From Candidatus Saccharimonadota bacterium (GTDB taxonomy: Bacteria; Patescibacteriota; Saccharimonadia; Saccharimonadales; Saccharimonadaceae): DNA of 16,743 nt. The notes under the pieces are model-generated. The model was given only the letters and a program-made list of their open reading frames with translations, did no database searches and was not told the DNA's origin. The stretch covers positions 1-16,743 of the forward strand of contig JAQGGY010000024.1 in assembly GCA_028289095.1 (NCBI GenBank), read 5' to 3'. Shown piece after piece: positions 14,298 to 16,743 of this stretch (the first letter of the stretch is position 1; the number at the start of each line of letters is the position of its first letter). Position numbers and translations under genes: made by a program.

Positions 14298-14708
14298 CTA
14301 GTTCAAATACCCAAGTTTTTCAAATAGAATTCGGGATGGTGGAACAATATCGTATGAGTCAAGATCTGCATACTTTACCCATTCGATCTTCTCTATTCCT
14401 TCGGCAGCCTGAATATCGCCACTTACGTATTCACATTCAACATCCAAATAAACGAAGAATTTTTCAATACCATCAAGATCATGCTTTACTTCCGTATCCC
14501 ACGATATCTTGCTTGTAACTTTTACGGTCACGCCGGATTTCGCGAGTACTTCTGCGATAATTGCATCATCAGGATTAACGTCCGCCGTAGCTTCTGCGCC
14601 AAAGATATACCAGGTTTCTGTATATGGAGGTGAACCTGCTGGCTTTTTGCGCATGAGAATCGCACCATCATTTTTCACGACACCGACTATTAGGACTTTT
14701 GTTTGCAT
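14298..14708 (-). CDS. Nudix-fold protein with a degenerate Nudix box (136 aa)
   Basis: The overall pattern is Nudix: strand VLIVGVVKNDGAILMRKKP, substrate-side TETWYIFGAE, helix AIIAEVLAKSGV, and the C-terminal IEWVKYADLDSYDIVPP. In active enzymes the box reads Gx5Ex7REUxEExGU; here the REUxEE part is AEVLAK, so Arg and both metal-binding Glu of the EE pair are missing, though the Gly and the first E remain. It may have lost hydrolysis and act by binding a nucleotide, or use other metal ligands. The start is ATG 14708: an extended -10 (TGTTATAAT) ends 6 nt before it. The longer frame to 14759 begins upstream of that promoter. Length is typical for the family. Confidence 0.8.
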   Translation of the reverse strand: MQTKVLIVGVVKNDGAILMRKKPAGSPPYTETWYIFGAEATADVNPDDAIIAEVLAKSGVTVKVTSKISWDTEVKHDLDGIEKFFVYLDVECEYVSGDIQAAEGIEKIEWVKYADLDSYDIVPPSRILFEKLGYLN

Positions 14709-14714
14709 GGAGTA

Positions 14715-14723
14715 ATTATAACA
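14715..14723 (-). promoter_or_regulatory. Extended -10 leaderless promoter of the Nudix-like gene
   Basis: TGTTATAAT on the minus strand is a perfect extended -10 and needs no -35. TATAAT ends 6 nt before the ATG at 14708, so transcription would start at or next to the start codon. Confidence 0.65.
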
Positions 14724-14826
14724 GACAAAGAAATGACGGTTTGTCGCCATTTTAAGCATGGTTATCTTAGCTGGGGCGAGTGGATGAGTTTCTTGAGCAA
14801 AAAATATTTCTTAGTTGTCTCAATTT

Positions 14827-14862
14827 CGCAGAAAGGCCTACGTCGCCGGAGGCCTTTCTGCG
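14827..14862 (-). terminator. Perfect 13-bp hairpin terminator after the KTSC gene
   Basis: CGCAGAAAGGCCT (14827-14839) and AGGCCTTTCTGCG (14850-14862) pair perfectly around a 10-nt loop, starting 5 nt past the KTSC stop. The AAAGGCCT/AGGCCTTT core is typical of intrinsic terminators, but the T-run is inside the stem. It can act on both strands. Confidence 0.75.
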
Positions 14863-14867
14863 ATCCT

Positions 14868-15080
14868 TTACATCACTCGACGCGTGGGATATTTGTTTTT
14901 GATGTGCGATGCAAAATATTCGCCATGAGAGCGAGCATCCATTAAATTGCTATGAATATACGAGGGAACTCCGCTATATACGTATAGTGAACCACCCTTG
15001 AACTCTATTTCTAGTAAGTTCGCTAAACTATCATAGCCAACCGACACTAAATTACTCGATGCTACATTTACGCGATTCAT
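14868..15080 (-). CDS. KTSC domain protein (70 aa)
   Basis: A single KTSC domain: VASSNLVSVGYDSLANLLEI then FKGGSLYVYSGVPSYIHSNL and ARSHGEYFASHIKNKY match the family pattern (S at the start, GYD, aliphatic strand, Y.Y.gVP, A.S.G.yf, I...Y). The domain is named for a C-terminal Lys-Thr-Ser-Cys found in some members, which is absent here. It occurs in small bacterial and phage proteins and next to RNA-processing domains; its function is unproven, RNA binding having been suggested. The gene lies 8 bp after the DUF3892 gene and both read the same way, so they probably form an operon. Only a weak AGG precedes the ATG. A strong terminator follows at once. Confidence 0.85.
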   Translation of the reverse strand: MNRVNVASSNLVSVGYDSLANLLEIEFKGGSLYVYSGVPSYIHSNLMDARSHGEYFASHIKNKYPTRRVM

Positions 15081-15088
15081 ATAGGTGC

Positions 15089-15385
15089 CTATCCTTTGAC
15101 TTCTGGCAGTTGCAAAAGGTTATTTGACTCTAAAGCATCAGGATAAGTTTGAAGAAACTTATTGCCGTTTGCACTTACGTTAACGTAACAATATGCACGG
15201 GGTTGCACTATCGCAACATAAGCATCGTTGCCGTCTTCAATCCATTTTACTGCACCGGTGCGAGTAACGAGGCCCGTCGAACCATTGCCATGATCTACCC
15301 ATCGATAAGCTTCAATAGCTTCGTGTGGATTATCATGATTACCGTTATCTTTTCTAATTCCTGTAATTTCAATTTCTTTAGACAT
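15089..15385 (-). CDS. DUF3892 family small protein (98 aa)
   Basis: The protein fits DUF3892: ITGIRKDNGNHDNPHEAIEA at the start, RWVD with NGSTGLVTRTGAVKWIEDGN, then DAYV, and the C-terminal KFLQTYPDALESNNLLQLPE, where the family has pYlrT.pdg...NNLl.LP. The family has no known function but is common in small accessory genes and near phage-like loci. The length of about 100 aa is usual. The start has a modest Shine-Dalgarno AGGAAA some 7 nt upstream, and the region before it holds a divergent promoter (15409-15437) and a palindrome (15419-15453). It is followed after 8 bp by the KTSC gene; these two small domains are likely expressed together. Confidence 0.85.
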   Translation of the reverse strand: MSKEIEITGIRKDNGNHDNPHEAIEAYRWVDHGNGSTGLVTRTGAVKWIEDGNDAYVAIVQPRAYCYVNVSANGNKFLQTYPDALESNNLLQLPEVKG

Positions 15386-15408
15386 TGTAGTTTTCCTATA
15401 AATATTAT

Positions 15409-15437
15409 TTGCTATGTATTTTTGGATGTGCTACAAT
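15409..15437 (+). promoter_or_regulatory. Plus-strand extended promoter, divergent from DUF3892
   Basis: -35 TTGCTA (15409-15414), a 17-nt spacer and -10 TACAAT (15432-15437) preceded by TGC. No plus-strand gene follows; the transcript would reach the hairpin at 15484-15519 after about 80 nt. Confidence 0.5.
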
Positions 15438-15453
15438 TACAGTAATCCAAAAA
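15419..15453. promoter_or_regulatory. Palindrome over the plus-strand -10, possible operator
   Basis: TTTTTGGAT (15419-15427) and ATCCAAAAA (15445-15453) form a perfect 9-bp inverted repeat spaced by 17 bp, with an inner ATTAC-A-GTAAT. It covers the -10 at 15432-15437, as a repressor site would. Confidence 0.4.
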
Positions 15454-15522
15454 AATGGTCGTTACACCTATATTTGGTAGTTTAAAGAGTCTCGGTAGCA
15501 CTAACTGTCGAGGCTCTTTTGT
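15444..15522 (+). ncRNA. Possible small RNA of about 80 nt
   Basis: The interval runs from the predicted +1 of the promoter at 15409-15437 to the hairpin terminator. The only ATG frame (15455) runs on into the neighbouring gene without a ribosome site. It may be a short non-coding transcript, or transcription into the convergent gene may simply be stopped here. Confidence 0.3.
15484..15519. terminator. Hairpin terminator between two convergent transcripts
   Basis: AAAGAGTCTCG (15484-15494) pairs with CGAGGCTCTTT (15509-15519) with one G-T pair and a 14-nt loop. TTTT follows on the plus strand, TTT ends the stem on the minus strand. It serves the gene ending at 15543 and any plus-strand transcript. 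Confidence 0.65.
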
Positions 15523-15542
15523 ATGTCTACATTTCGCTACTC

Positions 15543-15992
15543 CTAGAACGGAATTTTGCTGAAATCAAATGATGAATCATCGTCTTCCTCCTCTGTGACA
15601 GGTTCGGGTGCTCTCTCTCTCAACGTTATGACAAATGCGTCGCCGACGTTGGTAACTCCAAGCTCTCGGAGGGGCACTTTATCGTATTTATCGTATCGCC
15701 CACCATAAATCTTTGTGTCGATCCTTTCGACATCAAAAAAACTCTTTGCAACTATTGTCCCGCCGTAGCGCGCATCAGGTATGCGAATAGCAACGCCGTG
15801 CCGTGGTTCAAGCAAAGAAAAGTGAAGCGCGATCCGTTTAGTTTCGGAGTCATAGAGAATTACCGCCTTGTGGCTGGTACCGATATGATGGGCGTCAAGA
15901 AATGCACGGGACAAACCGAAGGTCTTGTTCTCAGTAATGCTGATGAACTCCTTGCTACGTGAACCGATGTCGGTGAACACTTTGAACGCCAT
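15543..15992 (-). CDS. Unknown protein with an SSB-like acidic C-terminal tail (149 aa)
   Basis: Residues 1-130 look like a small mixed alpha/beta domain (VFTDIGSRSKEFISITENKT, then KAVILYDSETKRIALHFSLL, then VAIRIPDARYGGTIVAKSFF); I do not recognise a family. The last residues are strongly acidic and end EEEDDDSSFDFSKIPF, close to the SSB protein C-terminus, which ends DFDDDIPF and recruits repair and replication proteins. The N-terminal part is not a clear OB-fold SSB. The tail may therefore be a mimic that binds SSB partners, or the protein may be a divergent ssDNA-binding protein. It starts at ATG 15992 with AGGGAG 6 nt upstream and has its own promoter (16024-16052) and a hairpin terminator. 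Confidence 0.75.
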   Translation of the reverse strand: MAFKVFTDIGSRSKEFISITENKTFGLSRAFLDAHHIGTSHKAVILYDSETKRIALHFSLLEPRHGVAIRIPDARYGGTIVAKSFFDVERIDTKIYGGRYDKYDKVPLRELGVTNVGDAFVITLRERAPEPVTEEEDDDSSFDFSKIPF

Positions 15993-16023
15993 ATTATCTC
16001 CCTATCCGTGAGTTGATATTATA

Positions 16024-16052
16024 ATAATAGCATTCACGAACGAGCTTTACAA
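16024..16052 (-). promoter_or_regulatory. Promoter of the SSB-tail protein gene
   Basis: On the minus strand, -35 TTGTAA (16047-16052), a 17-nt spacer and extended -10 TGCTATTAT, with TATTAT at 16024-16029. Transcription from about 16017 gives a leader of about 25 nt carrying AGGGAG. Confidence 0.55.
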
Positions 16053-16291
16053 GCTATTATTTTTTCTTATTTCGATCCTCATAGCTCTTATAATCAAGTA
16101 CGCGCGATCATCGTTCAGTATATACCTATGGTTCTAAATCAGTATTCAGCATAACTACTTAACTTGTAGAAATCGTTCGATATAGTCAAATAACAGTCTT
16201 TTCAGAATATAAATATGGTGTAGTATGTCTATAAGACCAAGCTGTAACTGTGTATTGGTATCTGATCGTGACACGTGTACGACAAATCTAT
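16053..16291. other. Intergenic stretch without a recognisable gene
   Basis: This is AT-rich and has no ORF with a start signal on either strand. A TATACT (minus, 16117-16122) has no good -35 and leads only to a 5-codon frame. ATAAGACCAA (16231-16240) repeats the sequence at the 5' end of the tRNA-Glu gene (16589-16598). ACACGTGT near 16271 is a palindrome. Confidence 0.5.
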
Positions 16292-16334
16292 CCATAGAAA
16301 AAGTGCCACCACGAATGTAACGCTCTTTCTATGG
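16292..16334. repeat. Hairpin next to the direct copy of the tRNA 3' end
   Basis: CCATAGAAA (16292-16300) pairs with TTTCTATGG (16326-16334), extendable by two pairs after one mismatch. It adjoins the tRNA-like copy at 16332-16349 exactly as the 20-bp hairpin at 16481-16527 adjoins the real tRNA-Glu. Confidence 0.6.
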
Positions 16335-16349
16335 CGATCTTACCGGGAA
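16332..16349 (-). repeat. Direct copy of the last 18 nt of tRNA-Glu, including CCA
   Basis: On the minus strand it matches the tRNA 3' end at 16522-16539 in 17 of 18 positions; only the discriminator base differs. No tRNA body precedes it. This is what an attachment-site remnant of an element integrated at the tRNA 3' end looks like, or a decayed duplication. The copies are 190 bp apart. Confidence 0.55.
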
Positions 16350-16473
16350 GGCGGTCGCCTTGCTCCCTATTTCCGCTTGTTTGCAAAATGAGCAAGCTAA
16401 TTTTGCTGCACGGCGCTGCACGAACCAGGATTTCGCGCCAGATTTGCTGGCCCAATCCGGGTTCGGTTCGCCG
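16345..16473. ncRNA. Hairpin-dense stretch, possible structured RNA or DNA element
   Basis: Three stems follow each other. GGG-AAGGC/GCCTT-CCC spans 16345-16367 with a 4-nt loop. GCAAAAT/ATTTTGC pairs 16383-16389 with 16400-16406. A long nested stem pairs CGAACC (16421-16426) with GGTTCG (16465-16470), GGATT (16428-16432) with AATCC (16454-16458), and GCCAG (16437-16441) with CTGGC (16447-16451). The strand and promoter are unclear. It is not a known RNA to me. Confidence 0.35.
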
Positions 16474-16500
16474 CGTAGATTCACCAAGTAAAATACCCAT
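16453..16500 (+). repeat. Inverted, degenerate copy of the tRNA-Glu 3' half
   Basis: On the plus strand, CAATCCGGGTTCG, then a degraded T-arm end, then TCACCAAG repeats the tRNA T-arm, acceptor and CCA plus 14 nt of flank. T-loop position 58 and several stem pairs are lost, so it is not a functional tRNA. Together with the real gene it makes an imperfect palindrome of about 48 bp per arm. Confidence 0.5.
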
Positions 16501-16527
16501 CGCAGGGATGGGTATTTTACTTGGTGA
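16481..16527 (-). terminator. Perfect 20-bp hairpin at the 3' end of tRNA-Glu
   Basis: 16481-16500 and 16508-16527 are perfect inverted repeats with a 7-nt loop. The core (GTAAAATACCCAT, its partner ATGGGTATTTTAC) looks like a tRNA terminator with the T-run in the stem. The outer pairs include the CCA and first acceptor bases of the tRNA. Confidence 0.6.
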
Positions 16528-16596
16528 TCTTACCGGGAATCGAACCCGGATTGCCAGGATGAGAACCTGATGTCCTAACCGTTAGACGATAAGACC
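16522..16596 (-). tRNA. tRNA-Glu (anticodon CTC), CCA encoded
   Basis: On the minus strand: a 7-bp acceptor (GGTCTTA with TAAGATC, one G-T), a D-arm GTCTAACGGTTAGGAC, an anticodon stem TCAGG/CCTGG with loop TTCTCAT and so anticodon CTC (decodes GAG), and a T-arm CCGGG-TTCGATT-CCCGG, followed by discriminator A and encoded CCA. All arms are complete. The 3' end is embedded in a 20-bp perfect hairpin (16481-16527). Upstream, a TATACA lies too close to be a safe -10, so the promoter is not assigned. Confidence 0.95.
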
Positions 16597-16704
16597 AATT
16601 GTATATGTTGCAGGTGAACTGATTTGAGTGTCATCAGTCTTCTTACTGCAAACTCCAAACTACTGTACCAAATAGAGGCTTGGCTGTCCAGTTACGCTGA
16701 TACT

Positions 16705-16743
16705 TTAGCCAGCAAGTTTCTCAATAACGGCAAGTAGTTTTTT
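16705..16743 (-). CDS. C-terminal 12 codons of a gene entering from the right
   Basis: On the minus strand the right edge reads KKLLAVIEKLAG and then TAA (16705-16707). It is a helix-like ending typical of a soluble protein; the other two frames are less protein-like. It is too short to identify. Between it and tRNA-Glu (16597-16704) no terminator is visible, so the tRNA may be partly read through from this gene. Confidence 0.45.
   Translation of the reverse strand, partial: KKLLAVIEKLAG

Noticed and set aside
16282..16486. tmRNA with its 3' end at the plus-strand TCACCA (16481-16486)
   Set aside because: AATCTA near 16285 could pair with TAGATT, but the T-loop lacks A58, the T-stem has mismatches and no TTCGAC element or tag ORF follows the 5' side.
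16453..16486. Second functional tRNA on the plus strand
   Set aside because: Only a T-arm and acceptor remnant is present. There is no D-arm or anticodon arm upstream at tRNA distance.
16288..16500. Minus-strand 70-codon ORF over the hairpin region
   Set aside because: Its composition follows the inverted repeats. It starts inside the tRNA-Glu terminator hairpin and has no Shine-Dalgarno or promoter.
16331..16570. Plus-strand 79-codon ORF ending LTGNRTRIARMRT
   Set aside because: Its C-terminal part is the antisense translation of tRNA-Glu, a well-known spurious annotation, and the rest covers the hairpin region without a ribosome site.

Overview
ORGANISM. The window reads as chromosomal DNA of a Patescibacteria/CPR bacterium, most likely Candidatus Saccharibacteria (TM7). 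The evidence is two short type IV pilin-like proteins with a G-FTIVELLIVIVVIGILAA start, a polysaccharide deacetylase fused to a processive glycosyltransferase, many small membrane proteins of unknown function, and very compact convergent or overlapping genes. This is inferred from gene content; no rRNA or other phylogenetic marker is present.

LAYOUT. 1-1360 (minus): the apparent start codon of a gene running off the left edge, an 83-aa small protein with a 270-nt structured leader or stand-alone RNA, and pilin-like protein 1. 1517-3829 (plus): deacetylase/GT2 fusion for a surface polysaccharide. 3833-5799 (minus): a membrane-anchored coiled-coil protein and a shortened DUF2207-like membrane protein. 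5873-9000 (plus): an MFS transporter, then a tight operon DUF2177 - DUF1295 - NAD(P)-binding protein. 8997-12834 (minus): SF2 helicase and alpha/beta hydrolase (ATGA overlap), pilin-like protein 2 and a two-TM protein. 12912-13091: a probable stand-alone small RNA with promoter, closing helix and terminator. 13131-14708 (minus): ferredoxin-NADP reductase-like protein, two-TM peptide and a Nudix-fold protein with a degenerate catalytic box. 14827-16052: KTSC and DUF3892 small proteins, a protein with an SSB-like C-terminal tail, and a possible plus-strand small RNA. 16292-16596: tRNA-Glu(CTC) followed by a hairpin-rich stretch carrying a direct and an inverted partial copy of the tRNA 3' end. 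16705-16743: last codons of a minus-strand gene.

HOW IT WORKS TOGETHER. Much of the window concerns the cell surface: pilin-like proteins, polysaccharide synthesis and modification, and small membrane proteins. This fits a host-attached lifestyle.

The clearest system-level signal is transcriptional. Several genes have a sigma70-type -10 box (TATACT, TATAAT or TACACT) ending only 6-13 nt before the ATG with no Shine-Dalgarno sequence, so they are probably leaderless. Other genes have classical GAGGAG-type sites. Both pilin genes and the gene cut by the left edge share one promoter type: TTGAC[G/C], a 17-nt spacer ending TGCTT, then TATACT. Two non-coding stretches (394-658 and 12915-13091) have good promoters, nested long-range helices that begin at the predicted +1, and terminator-like hairpins; I assign neither to a known RNA family.
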